A program made the position numbers and the translations under genes. A stretch of DNA of 64,000 nt from Actibacterium sp. 188UL27-1 (GTDB lineage Bacteria > Pseudomonadota > Alphaproteobacteria > Rhodobacterales > Rhodobacteraceae): NCBI RefSeq assembly GCF_016901225.1, contig NZ_JAFEUL010000005.1:124001-188000 (forward strand). Reading direction: 5' to 3'. Of this stretch, positions 31,528 through 39,728 are shown in pieces. The notes below the pieces were generated by a model, which was given only the letters and a program-made list of their open reading frames with translations, had not been told where the DNA came from and ran no database searches. The stretch's first letter is position 1, and the number at the start of each line of letters is the position of its first letter.

Positions 31528-31864
31528 TCCCGACCCGGGGCGCTCCCGCCCCTTTTGACCGCATCACAGATGCGTCAAAAAGCGTTGGGCCCGGCGCCGC
31601 GCCCGTGACGGGACGCAGCGGACCCAGCCAGCATAACAGTCACGCGAGAGTTCCCCATTATGTGTTCGAAAACATCCCCGCCGGAGGCACAGAATCTCAA
31701 GTCATGCCCATTGGATTTTGTGCCTCCGGCGGGAATATTTTTAACAATAAGAAAGGGGACGTTTGGCGCCGAGCCTGTCGTCTTGGGAAAAACCGCATGT
31801 CGGAAATGGTCAAGCGCACCCGAACAGGGCCAGTAGGCTGGGAAGATCAGAAGGGAGCCTCGCC
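31528..31864. other. Intergenic region between tyrS and the Rieske oxygenase
   Basis: About 337 bases with no credible gene. It contains a long hairpin terminator (31677-31742); the 120 bases after it presumably hold the promoter of the oxygenase gene. Confidence 0.5.
31677..31742 (+). terminator. Long hairpin terminator
   Basis: A 20-base arm (31677-31696) pairs with 31714-31733 throughout, with one position as a G-U pair in RNA; the loop is 17 bases. The 3' side is followed by AATATTTTT. On the other strand the stem is followed by ATGTTTT, so it could work in both directions. The arm contains GCCTCCGGCGGG, a sequence I associate with intergenic hairpins in this bacterial group. Confidence 0.8.
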
Positions 31865-33016
31865 ATGCCCAAGGGCCTGACCGATCTATCCCGTGTGAGC
31901 CGCCCGTTGGAGCATGCCAATGGATTGCCCAACGCGCATTATACCGACGCATCGGTCTATGCCGAGGAATGTGCTGCGTTGATGTTCAGCACCTGGGCTG
32001 GGTTGGATGTGGCAGCCGATGTGCCGGAGCCCGGAGACGCCAAGCCGATTGATTTTCTGGGCCAGCCGCTTTTACTGGTCCGTGACCGTGCGAGGCAGGT
32101 GCGGGTCTTTCAGAATATCTGCCGCCACCGGGGGATGGTCCTGGTTTCGGAGCCGCGCCGGATCGAAGGCGCCCTGCGCTGCCCCTACCATTCCTGGTGT
32201 TACAAATTGTCGGGCGAATTGGTCTCCACCCCCCATGTGGGTGGGCCGGGCCATAATACCCATGCCGCAATGGATCGCGACACGCTGGGCCTGATCGAGG
32301 TGCGCAGCCATATCTGGCGGGATGTCGTCTGGATCAATCTGTCCGGTGACGCTCCGCCATTCGAAGAGGTCCACGGTGATCTGATGGCGCGTTGGGCCGA
32401 AATGGAACACCCTCTGTTTCACGGTGGCAGCGACAGTCGGTTCACCCTGGCGGTCCGCGGAAACTGGAAACTCGCCGTCGAAAACTACTGCGAAAGCTAC
32501 CATCTGCCGTGGATCCATCCCGGCCTGAACAGTTATTCCCGGCTGCAGGATCACTACCATATCGAGGCACCCGGCGCGTATTCGGGCCAAGGCACGCTGC
32601 TTTACCGCCAACTGACCGGGGCGGATGGCCAGCCCTTCCCCGATTTTGCCGACCTGTCCGACAGATGGGATACCGGGGGCGAATACATTGCCGTTTATCC
32701 TAACGTTTTGCTCGCCGCCCACCGCGACCACGCCTATGCGATGATCCTGCTCCCACGGGGGCCCGACCGGACGCTGGAACACACGCACCTTTACTATGCG
32801 CAGCCCGACACTGATGCCGAGTTGCGCGAGCGCAACCGCACCTTGTGGCAGGGGGTGCTGGAGGAAGACATCTTTGTCATCGAAGGGATGCAAAGGGGGC
32901 GCCACGCGACCGGGTTTGATGGCGGGCGGTTCAGCCCGGCCATGGATGGACCCACCCATTGCTTCCATGACTGGGTCGCAAAACGCCTATCGGCGTATCG
33001 CGATCAGGCCCAATAA
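31865..33016 (+). CDS. Rieske-type oxygenase, alpha (catalytic) subunit
   Basis: A 383-residue aromatic-ring-hydroxylating-type oxygenase. The Rieske 2Fe-2S ligands are C86/H88 (CRHRG) and C106/H109 (CPYHSW). The mononuclear iron site includes H213 and H218 in NYCESYHLPWIHPG. AGGGAG precedes the ATG at 31865, which is preferred to the longer frame from 31763. No reductase or ferredoxin gene is adjacent, so electron partners must be elsewhere. Relatives act on aromatics, quaternary amines such as carnitine or stachydrine, or sterols; the substrate is not determinable here. Confidence 0.9.
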   Translation: MPKGLTDLSRVSRPLEHANGLPNAHYTDASVYAEECAALMFSTWAGLDVAADVPEPGDAKPIDFLGQPLLLVRDRARQVRVFQNICRHRGMVLVSEPRRIEGALRCPYHSWCYKLSGELVSTPHVGGPGHNTHAAMDRDTLGLIEVRSHIWRDVVWINLSGDAPPFEEVHGDLMARWAEMEHPLFHGGSDSRFTLAVRGNWKLAVENYCESYHLPWIHPGLNSYSRLQDHYHIEAPGAYSGQGTLLYRQLTGADGQPFPDFADLSDRWDTGGEYIAVYPNVLLAAHRDHAYAMILLPRGPDRTLEHTHLYYAQPDTDAELRERNRTLWQGVLEEDIFVIEGMQRGRHATGFDGGRFSPAMDGPTHCFHDWVAKRLSAYRDQAQ

Positions 33017-33017
33017 G

Positions 33018-33066
33018 TGCCAGGCCTTGGCACATGGCAGGCATCCGGGACATTGCCCCGGATGCC
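33018..33066. terminator. Double hairpin between convergent genes
   Basis: Two adjacent perfect hairpins: a 6 bp stem at 33018-33034 and a 10 bp stem (33040-33049 with 33057-33066). They sit exactly between the oxygenase (+) and NTF2-like (-) genes and could terminate both transcripts, although no long T tract is present. Confidence 0.55.
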
Positions 33067-33078
33067 CCGTGCACACGA

Positions 33079-33459
33079 TCACGACCCGGTATAAAAGAAC
33101 TCTTCGCGGGTGATCTTTCCATCGCTCACATGGTAGACGGCGATCTCTTCCATATTGCTGCGCTCACCCGTCTGCTTGTTTGTGGCATCCAGGCGAAAGA
33201 TCAGGCCGAACCGATCATCGCCATGCATAAACGGCCCCTCAACAGCGCCGCCATGGACCTCGAAATTCGCGTCCCACCAGGCATGCTTGCCCCGGATGCC
33301 TTCCAGCCCCTTTGTCTCTGCACCGTCTGATCCGGGCATGGCCATCGCCTCGACCGAGACGGCATCGGGGTGGTAGAGCGTGTTCAGGGCCTCAGCCTCG
33401 GTCTGGGTGCGGCAGTGATTGGCCAAGGCGTCAGCCACCTCTTTCACGGATTGCGACAT
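33079..33459 (-). CDS. SnoaL/NTF2-like protein
   Basis: A 126-residue cytoplasmic protein with the cone-shaped NTF2-fold pattern: an N-terminal helix with CRTQTEAEALNTLYHPDAV, a G-x-H-type middle, and a C-terminal EEIAVYHVSDGKITREEFFY strand pair. Such proteins are isomerases, hydrolases or binding proteins; the function is not assignable. GGAGGA lies just before the ATG at 33459, which is preferred to a start 13 codons earlier. It converges on the Rieske oxygenase. Confidence 0.8.
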   Translation of the reverse strand: MSQSVKEVADALANHCRTQTEAEALNTLYHPDAVSVEAMAMPGSDGAETKGLEGIRGKHAWWDANFEVHGGAVEGPFMHGDDRFGLIFRLDATNKQTGERSNMEEIAVYHVSDGKITREEFFYTGS

Positions 33460-33600
33460 CATTTCCTCCAGTAAATGTTCCGCTAATGTTCTCACCATTG
33501 CGCCTTGTTAACCTAAAGTCAATTGGCAGAATAGGGACATCCGAGGCCGGCATGTCGAGCTATCGGCAAAGATAGGCGCACCCGCATAGGGGCGGGCCGC

Positions 33601-34773
33601 TCACTCCAAATCTGCCGCTGCATCCGCGATCTGGCGCAACTGGTCGATATTGCCAGCCTTTACCCCCGCACCGCGAAACCCACGGTCGGCAGATGTGGCG
33701 ATGATCACCACCTCCTGCGCCTGATCCAGATAGAGGAATTGGCTATAGATCCCGTGGGCATAAACCTCACCGGGGCGCGCATCATGGGGCGTCCACCACT
33801 GGTAGCCATAGCCCTGCTCCCCCTCCCGGGTCTTGGCTGAGGCCGTCATGCTTTCCGCAAGCCAGCGTTCCGAGACGATGCGATGCCCGTTCCACTGCCC
33901 GCCCTCCAGTACCATCTGCCCGAACCGGGCATAGTCCCGGATGCGCAGGTTGAGCCCGCCCAGCACAAACGCGACGCCGTCCCCATCGGTCAGGTAAATC
34001 GGATCGGCCTCCAGGCCCAAAGGTTTGATCACCCGCTCCGTCATCAAATCCGGGATGGACCGACCCGTCGCCCCGCGGATCACCATGCCCAGTACATGGG
34101 TGTCGATGGAAACGTATTGCCAATCTGTGCCGGGCACCGCGAAGCTTTCGGTCAGGCCGGCGGCAAAGTCATCCATCGACGCACCAAGGGCCAGCACCCG
34201 GCCCATGCGGTTGATATCGGAATAGAAATCCAGGTAATCCTCGTCAAAGACCACCCCGCTCGACATTTGCAGGACATTGCGAATAGAGACGGCATCATAG
34301 GCGCCACCCGCCAGCGACGGGGCATATTGCGTGACTGGCGCATCCAGATCCGTGATCGTGCCATCATCGACCAACGTTCCCATCAGGACCGACAAAAAGC
34401 TTTTCGCGACGGACCAGGAAATGCGGCGATCATCGGCCTTTGTGCCCTGGTAATGTTCCTCAAAAACCAGCTTACCTTGGTGCAAAACCACCAATCCGGT
34501 GACATTGCGCGCCTCTATCCAGGTCGTGGCACCGTCCGGCAGCACCAGTTGCACCCCCTGCGGCAATTCGGAAACAGCGCCATCCCCGCGTGGTAAGACG
34601 GTATGCAGAAACAGTTGATCCATGGAACTGAAATTGCTGACGATCTTATCTTCGGCAAAAAGGCTGTTGACCGCCAAAAGGCGCCCGATCTCTTCCCATT
34701 TCCAAATTCCGATGATTGCCGCCAGACCGGCAATTGCACCGACGCCCCGCAAAACCCATTTCAAGACTGACAT
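33601..34773 (-). CDS. Serine hydrolase of the beta-lactamase/class C superfamily, membrane-anchored
   Basis: A 390-residue protein with one N-terminal hydrophobic span (about 6-24), then a class C beta-lactamase/esterase domain. The SxxK nucleophile motif is SVAK (S121, K124), and a tyrosine motif follows in DWQYVS. The C-terminus contains HGIYSQFLYLDQ. It could be an esterase, a D-aminopeptidase or a 6-aminohexanoate-type hydrolase. A GGAGGGG ribosome binding site supports the ATG at 34773 over a start 31 codons upstream. Confidence 0.85.
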   Translation of the reverse strand: MSVLKWVLRGVGAIAGLAAIIGIWKWEEIGRLLAVNSLFAEDKIVSNFSSMDQLFLHTVLPRGDGAVSELPQGVQLVLPDGATTWIEARNVTGLVVLHQGKLVFEEHYQGTKADDRRISWSVAKSFLSVLMGTLVDDGTITDLDAPVTQYAPSLAGGAYDAVSIRNVLQMSSGVVFDEDYLDFYSDINRMGRVLALGASMDDFAAGLTESFAVPGTDWQYVSIDTHVLGMVIRGATGRSIPDLMTERVIKPLGLEADPIYLTDGDGVAFVLGGLNLRIRDYARFGQMVLEGGQWNGHRIVSERWLAESMTASAKTREGEQGYGYQWWTPHDARPGEVYAHGIYSQFLYLDQAQEVVIIATSADRGFRGAGVKAGNIDQLRQIADAAADLE

Positions 34774-34995
34774 TATCCACCCCTCCCATCCGTAAAAACA
34801 GGCTAGGACCAGCGGCGCGCAGGCACCACACTTCCCCAACGTCAGGCCCTGACTGGAACTGCTCAACCCCTTGTTGGCAAGGTAAAAAAGTCAATTGATT
34901 TAAATCCTGATCCGGACATCTTGCTGAAAAGTCTCTGCCATATTTCTGGGCTCGGTCGCGAGTGACATTGCACGATCACCTGGGGATTATTCCAT

Positions 34996-35337
34996 ATGAA
35001 AACGCATTTGGGCCTGCTGGCGGCTGGGGTTATTGTTCTGTGCGGCTGCGCCCAAAAGCCCGAGGCGATTGCCCCTGCCTATGTCTCCCCCACGACTTAC
35101 CAGTCCTTTGGGTGTTCCGCCTTGCGGGCTGAGGCCGTGCGGGTCGACAACGCCCTGGCCCGGGCCTCGGCGCAGCAGAACAAGGCGCGCCAGAACGATA
35201 CGGTGGGCGTCATCCTTTTGGGTCTGCCCACGGCGTCGCTCTCTGGCAGCAATGTCGCCGACCAGGTTGCCAGCCTGAAAGGGCAAAAGCAGACGATCCG
35301 GCAGACCCAGATCCGCAAGCGCTGTATCCGGGGCTGA
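34996..35337 (+). CDS. Predicted lipoprotein
   Basis: A 113-residue protein with a lipoprotein signal ending LCGC (lipidated Cys near residue 18). The mature region contains PTTYQSFGCSALRAEAVRVD, a hydrophobic glycine-containing stretch (VGVILLGLPTASLSG), and a basic C-terminus with QIRKRC. I know similar small lipoproteins from roseobacters but no function. It stands alone between a divergent hydrolase gene and prfC. Confidence 0.75.
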   Translation: MKTHLGLLAAGVIVLCGCAQKPEAIAPAYVSPTTYQSFGCSALRAEAVRVDNALARASAQQNKARQNDTVGVILLGLPTASLSGSNVADQVASLKGQKQTIRQTQIRKRCIRG

Positions 35338-35464
35338 CCCCGCTGGTGCAGCGCGAAGTCGGGGTGTCAAACCTTAACCCCGGCTGAACCCCCAGCGCGC
35401 CGCGTATGTACGGCATATGTATGAAATGTGCATGGGATCTGCATGGATTGTGCAGGCTGGTTTC

Positions 35465-35482
35465 GGGGGCTATATCGCCCCC
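35465..35482 (+). promoter_or_regulatory. Hairpin abutting the prfC start codon
   Basis: GGGGGC (35465-35470) and GCCCCC (35477-35482) form a perfect 6 bp stem with a 6-base loop, ending one base before the ATG. No other ribosome binding site is visible, so the stem would hide the only purine-rich sequence and the start region. Confidence 0.4.
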
Positions 35483-37090
35483 ATGCTGGACACCCCCACA
35501 AACCGCCCCGACCTGCCGCCCGAGATCGCCCGACGCCGGACCTTTGCCATCATCTCTCACCCGGATGCCGGCAAAACGACGCTGACGGAAAAGTTCCTGC
35601 TCTATGGCGGCGCCATTCAGATGGCCGGTCAGGTCCGTGCAAAGGGGGAGGCACGGCGGACACGATCCGATTTCATGCAGATGGAAAAGGATCGCGGGAT
35701 CTCTGTCTCCGCGTCGGCAATGTCGTTTGACTACAATGACTTCCGGTTCAACCTTGTGGACACGCCGGGCCACTCGGACTTTTCCGAAGACACCTATCGC
35801 ACGCTGACCGCCGTCGATGCCGCGGTGATGGTGATCGATGGGGCCAAAGGAGTGGAAAGCCAGACCCAGAAGCTGTTCGAGGTCTGCCGCCTGCGCGATC
35901 TGCCCATTCTGACCTTCTGTAACAAGATGGACAGGGAAAGCCGCGATACATTTGAAATCATTGATGAAATCCAAGAAAACCTGGCGATTGACGTAACCCC
36001 CGCCTCTTGGCCCATCGGGGTCGGTCGGGATTTCGTGGGCTGTTACGACCTGCTTAGGGATCGGTTGGAACTTATGGACCGCGCGGACAGGAACAAGGTC
36101 GCGGAATCCGTCAAGATCAACGGGCTCGACGACCCTGCCCTGGCGGAACATGTGCCCGCCGAGCTTTTGGAAAAGCTGCTGGAAGAGGTTGAGATGGCAC
36201 GCGAATTGCTGCCGCCCCTGGATCCGCAGGCCATGCTTGACGGGACGCTGACCCCCATCTGGTTCGGCTCCGCCATCAACTCGTTCGGGGTCAAGGAATT
36301 GATGGATGGCATCGCCGATTACGGGCCGGAGCCGCAACCTCAAATGGCGGAGCCGCGGCAGATTTCTCCAGATGAATCAAAGGTTTCCGGATTTGTCTTT
36401 AAAGTGCAGGCCAACATGGATCCCAAGCATCGGGACCGTGTCGCATTTGTCCGCCTCGCCTCCGGGCACTTCAAGCGGGGCATGAGACTGACCCATGTGC
36501 GCGACAAGAAACCGATGGCGATCAGCAGCCCTGTCCTGTTCCTGGCCTCCGACCGCGAACTGGCAGAGGAGGCGTGGGCCGGTGACATCATGGGTATCCC
36601 CAACCACGGTCAATTGAGGATCGGGGATACCCTCACCGAGGGGGAGATGCTGCGTGTCAAAGGCATTCCCAGTTTTGCGCCCGAGCTTTTGCAATCCTGC
36701 CGTGCCGGAGATCCGTTGAAAGCCAAGCACCTAGACAAGGCGTTGATGCAGTTTGCCGAAGAAGGGGCCGCCAAGATTTTCAAGCCGATCATCGGATCGG
36801 GCTTCATCGTCGGTGTCGTCGGCGCGCTGCAATTTGAAGTTCTGGCCAGCCGGATCGAACTGGAATACGGCCTGCCCGTCCGGTTCGAGCCGTCGCAGTT
36901 TACCTCTGCCCGCTGGGTCCACGGCCCAAAGGAGGCGGTCGAGAAATTCGCCAATGTCAACAAAGGCCACATGGCCGAAGACAATGACGGCGACGCAGTT
37001 TATTTGACGCGATTACAATGGGATATCGACCGGATCGAGCGGGACTATCCAGACGTAACCCTAAGCGCCACAAAAGAGATGATGACTTAG
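35483..37090 (+). CDS. prfC: Peptide chain release factor 3
   Basis: GTPase that recycles RF1 and RF2 after termination. The 535-residue protein starts MLDTPTNRPDLPPEIARRR; the GTPase motifs are SHPDAGKTT at 25-33, DTPGHSDF and NKMD, followed by the RF3-specific domains. An upstream in-frame ATG at 35417 exists, but its 22 extra residues are not family-like. A hairpin sits immediately in front of the chosen start. Confidence 0.94.
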   Translation: MLDTPTNRPDLPPEIARRRTFAIISHPDAGKTTLTEKFLLYGGAIQMAGQVRAKGEARRTRSDFMQMEKDRGISVSASAMSFDYNDFRFNLVDTPGHSDFSEDTYRTLTAVDAAVMVIDGAKGVESQTQKLFEVCRLRDLPILTFCNKMDRESRDTFEIIDEIQENLAIDVTPASWPIGVGRDFVGCYDLLRDRLELMDRADRNKVAESVKINGLDDPALAEHVPAELLEKLLEEVEMARELLPPLDPQAMLDGTLTPIWFGSAINSFGVKELMDGIADYGPEPQPQMAEPRQISPDESKVSGFVFKVQANMDPKHRDRVAFVRLASGHFKRGMRLTHVRDKKPMAISSPVLFLASDRELAEEAWAGDIMGIPNHGQLRIGDTLTEGEMLRVKGIPSFAPELLQSCRAGDPLKAKHLDKALMQFAEEGAAKIFKPIIGSGFIVGVVGALQFEVLASRIELEYGLPVRFEPSQFTSARWVHGPKEAVEKFANVNKGHMAEDNDGDAVYLTRLQWDIDRIERDYPDVTLSATKEMMT

Positions 37091-37342
37091 CGGCAGCTGC
37101 CCCTGTGGCGATTTCGCAACACATTCGCCCCTCATCAAGATACCCCACGCGGAATCGGGGGGCCTGGTGTTAGTCCAACTGAACTGAAATTCGGCAAAAA
37201 GACAGGAGGATGCACATTGAATATCAACCATGCCCAACGCACCTCCATGACGCACGGATAACTCCGTTCCGCTCTGCCACGGCACGTCTTCAAATTTCAC
37301 AAAGAGTAGGTTTGCGCCAAAAGGCGGCGGCCTGAATCGGTT

Positions 37343-38581
37343 ATGTTCAACGATATTCAAAATTTCGCCCAAACGGCGATGCGAAGCGATGTTTTTGCGG
37401 CAGGGCTGGCCCTTGGCCTCATCGGCTTTGCATTGGGTTTTTTGCGTTTTGGTTATGGAACCGTCGCGGAGCTGATACGTCGGCGTTTTGCCGTGACCTT
37501 GACCCTCGATAACCGTGCAATGGCCTATCGCGACGTCCTGGCTTGGCTCAACAGTACCAATGCCTTGTCCCACACACGCAGGATGCGGGTGACCGGCGCC
37601 GAAGATGCCGGAACAGAAATGCTGGGCCCTGCTGACGGCGGACATTGGTTCAGGATCGGCCGCTACCTGTGCCATCTGGACCGCGAGATGGATGCCAAGG
37701 CCCGTGTTTCATCCCATACGGGCACGATGCCGCTGGAACGCATTGTTCTAACTGTATTTTTTGGATCAAGAGCGCTTTTGGAAGATTGGTTGGCCCAAGG
37801 CCGCGCCATTGTCTCCAAACGTGATCGGATTGGCCCGGGATTGTACATCCACCGGACGGATTGGTGGGACCATGTGGGCGATGTGCCCGCCCGCGCGCTC
37901 AGTTCGGTGCTGTGCGACGACAACCGGATCGAACAACTGGCGCGGGATGTCTCGCGGTTCTATGCGGGGCAAGCATGGTATGCTGAACGTGGTGTGCCCT
38001 GGCGCCGGGGATATCTGCTTTACGGTCCACCGGGGACGGGGAAATCGAGCGTCATTCGCGCATTGGCCAGCCATCTTGATCGGGATATCGCGACCATTGA
38101 TCTGGGTCGGACAAACCTCTCGGATGACGAATTGCGAGAGGCCATGTTCTCAGCACCAAAGGGCGCGTTATTGGCCATGGAAGATGTCGATGCCGTCTTT
38201 CGCGAGCGATCAGCAGACCAAGCCCGCGGCATTAGCTTTTCGGGATTGCTGAACGCCATTGACGGTGTCGGCGCGCAGGAGGGGCATGCCCTGTTCCTGA
38301 CAACAAACCACCGCGACCGTCTGGATCCAGCATTGGTCCGGGGCGGTCGGGCGGATGTCCATATGGAGCTTGGTCATGTCTCCGCGGCAACGGCCAGGGC
38401 GTTGTTCCTGCGGTTCTTCCCCGACAGCAGGTCGGAGGCCGACATGTTCGAGCACGCCTTGGGCGACCGCAGATTTGCCCCGGCAACGCTGCAGGCCTGG
38501 CTCCTGGAAACAGCTGACGATCCAATCCGCGCCGCAAAGGCCGGGCCCTTGACGGAAAGAACCACCTTGGCTGCCGAGTGA
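37343..38581 (+). CDS. BCS1-like membrane-anchored AAA ATPase
   Basis: A 412-residue protein with one membrane span near the N-terminus (about 18-36), a BCS1-type middle region (about 50-215), and one AAA domain. Walker A is GPPGTGKS at 228-235, Walker B LLAMEDVDA at 276-284, and the sensor segment is LFLTTNH. The AAA domain reads like mitochondrial BCS1 (RRGYLLYGPPGTGKSS, FSGLLNAIDGV, NHRDRLDPALVRGGRAD), the protein that moves the folded Rieske iron-sulfur protein across the inner membrane. The bacterial role is unknown. It is a single gene with its own leader. Confidence 0.85.
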   Translation: MFNDIQNFAQTAMRSDVFAAGLALGLIGFALGFLRFGYGTVAELIRRRFAVTLTLDNRAMAYRDVLAWLNSTNALSHTRRMRVTGAEDAGTEMLGPADGGHWFRIGRYLCHLDREMDAKARVSSHTGTMPLERIVLTVFFGSRALLEDWLAQGRAIVSKRDRIGPGLYIHRTDWWDHVGDVPARALSSVLCDDNRIEQLARDVSRFYAGQAWYAERGVPWRRGYLLYGPPGTGKSSVIRALASHLDRDIATIDLGRTNLSDDELREAMFSAPKGALLAMEDVDAVFRERSADQARGISFSGLLNAIDGVGAQEGHALFLTTNHRDRLDPALVRGGRADVHMELGHVSAATARALFLRFFPDSRSEADMFEHALGDRRFAPATLQAWLLETADDPIRAAKAGPLTERTTLAAE

Positions 38582-38658
38582 TCGGTGGCCAAGGTGAACC
38601 GGGCAACCCACGCGATCGGAATCTTGCCAAAGCGGGGTTTTGATCTGACCCTGTTGCC

Positions 38659-38686
38659 TTGGCGCAGGCCTTATGTTTGTTATACT
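38659..38686 (+). promoter_or_regulatory. Predicted promoter of the PCuAC-like operon
   Basis: -35 TTGGCG (38659-38664), a 16-base spacer and -10 TATACT (38681-38686). The start of transcription would be near 38693, giving a leader of under 20 bases. The -10 lies inside a perfect palindrome. Confidence 0.45.
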
Positions 38687-38692
38687 ATAACA
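38678..38692. promoter_or_regulatory. Perfect palindrome matching the Zur box core
   Basis: TGTTATA-C-TATAACA, a perfect 7-1-7 inverted repeat over the predicted -10 element. The published gammaproteobacterial Zur consensus core is TGTTATA-N-TATAACA, so all 14 defined core positions match; the outer flanks do not. A repressor here would block the promoter. Zinc control is inferred from the motif. Confidence 0.6.
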
Positions 38693-38709
38693 GACTTCAG
38701 GAGCTATAC

Positions 38710-39177
38710 ATGCGCTACACCTTTGCATTCATCCTGCTCACGACCCCCGTTTTTGCCGAAGATAGCGACCACCTTGTCAAGATCGACGGGGTTGAGATCC
38801 TGCATGCCTGGGCGCAAGCCAGCGATGGCCCCAAGGCGCGGGTCTTTGTCGAGATTGAAAATGACAGCGATACACCGATCATCCTTCGCGGCGGGGATGC
38901 GCCTGATGTCGCGGCCAGTATCGCCCTTATGGGCGCATCGATCAAAGCGGGCGGCGATCCTCAACCCATCGACGAGATGCCGATTGCCCCCGGCAGCCAC
39001 ATTGATCTGGTACCCGATGGCCTGTATCTTGCGCTGGACGGTCTCAAGGCCCCGCTGACGAAAGGCGAGGAATTCGAGATGCACTTGATCCTAGAACCCC
39101 ACGGCGAGGTTGAGATCCATGTTGAGATTGAAGCGGCTGACGCAACTGCTCATTCTCACGCTGGTCACAGCCACTAG
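38710..39177 (+). CDS. Exported PCuAC-fold protein with His-rich tail
   Basis: A 155-residue periplasmic protein with a short signal peptide (ending near PVFA). The fold pattern follows the PCuAC copper chaperones (VEILHAWAQAS near the N-terminus, DGLYLALDGLKAPL near the C-terminus). Three of the four usual Cu(I) ligands appear replaced: Ala for the first His, and Tyr and Ala for the H-x-M pair. The protein ends in a histidine-rich tail, HSHAGHSH. An AGGAG ribosome binding site lies 7 bases before the ATG. The Zur-like site and the tail suggest zinc rather than copper handling. Confidence 0.75.
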   Translation: MRYTFAFILLTTPVFAEDSDHLVKIDGVEILHAWAQASDGPKARVFVEIENDSDTPIILRGGDAPDVAASIALMGASIKAGGDPQPIDEMPIAPGSHIDLVPDGLYLALDGLKAPLTKGEEFEMHLILEPHGEVEIHVEIEAADATAHSHAGHSH

Positions 39178-39568
39178 CGCCGCCGCGCTGGAAGACCCGG
39201 ATGCCTGGTCGCTGCTGCGGCTGGCTGAAATCCGGGAAGAAGGGCTGGATGAAGACTGGCGCGCGATCAAGCACTTCCCGGACGAATTGCGCGCCGCCGC
39301 CGATGCTTTCGAGGTGGACGGGTTCGTGGTGCCAATCCTGCCCGAGCCTTATTTGAAACAGTTCCTCCTTGTGGAACAGCCGGACAATTGCCCCTTCTGC
39401 GGCAATAGCGGCTATGGCCCGGTGATCGAAGTGGAAATGAAACGCCCCCTGCCCGATTTGCCCGAATTTACGCGCGTTATCATCAGTGGCAGACTTGAGT
39501 TGAACGAAGACCCCGAAACGTTTCAGATGTTCCGCTTGGTGGATGCCGTCCTGATTGATCAGCCCTGA
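39119..39568 (+). CDS. Exported DUF3299-like protein
   Basis: A 149-residue protein with a signal peptide (ending near SAAA-LED). The core GFVVPILPEPYLKQFLLVEQ resembles DUF3299 proteins, with CPFCG where relatives have a Cys/Pro-rich motif. Members of that family occur in metal-related gene sets. It overlaps the end of the PCuAC-like gene by 59 bases, so the two are surely one transcript. GAGG before the ATG at 39119 supports that start. The function is unknown; a metal-related periplasmic role is inferred. Confidence 0.65.
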   Translation: MLRLKRLTQLLILTLVTATSAAALEDPDAWSLLRLAEIREEGLDEDWRAIKHFPDELRAAADAFEVDGFVVPILPEPYLKQFLLVEQPDNCPFCGNSGYGPVIEVEMKRPLPDLPEFTRVIISGRLELNEDPETFQMFRLVDAVLIDQP

Positions 39569-39728
39569 TCCCACGCCCACCCAGACAATGCACCCGCCAA
39601 AGTTGACCAAAGCCGGTCCATGAGCTAAACGGCCTGCACGGTGTCGTGATACGCACGACCCGAATACGCAGGGGCGTGTTGACCTACGTCCCATTCTTGG
39701 CGGGAAGACCCGCAAGTATTGGACGAAT

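Noticed and set aside
34871-34885. Small hairpin CCTTG-TTGG-CAAGG near an A-rich run
   Set aside because: The run of A follows on the plus strand, so it has the wrong polarity for a terminator of either neighbouring gene, and the stem is short.
34895-34908. FNR-like sequence TTGAT-N4-ATCCT between the serine hydrolase and a lipoprotein gene
   Set aside because: Two of the ten core positions mismatch in the critical second half, and neither gene suggests oxygen control.
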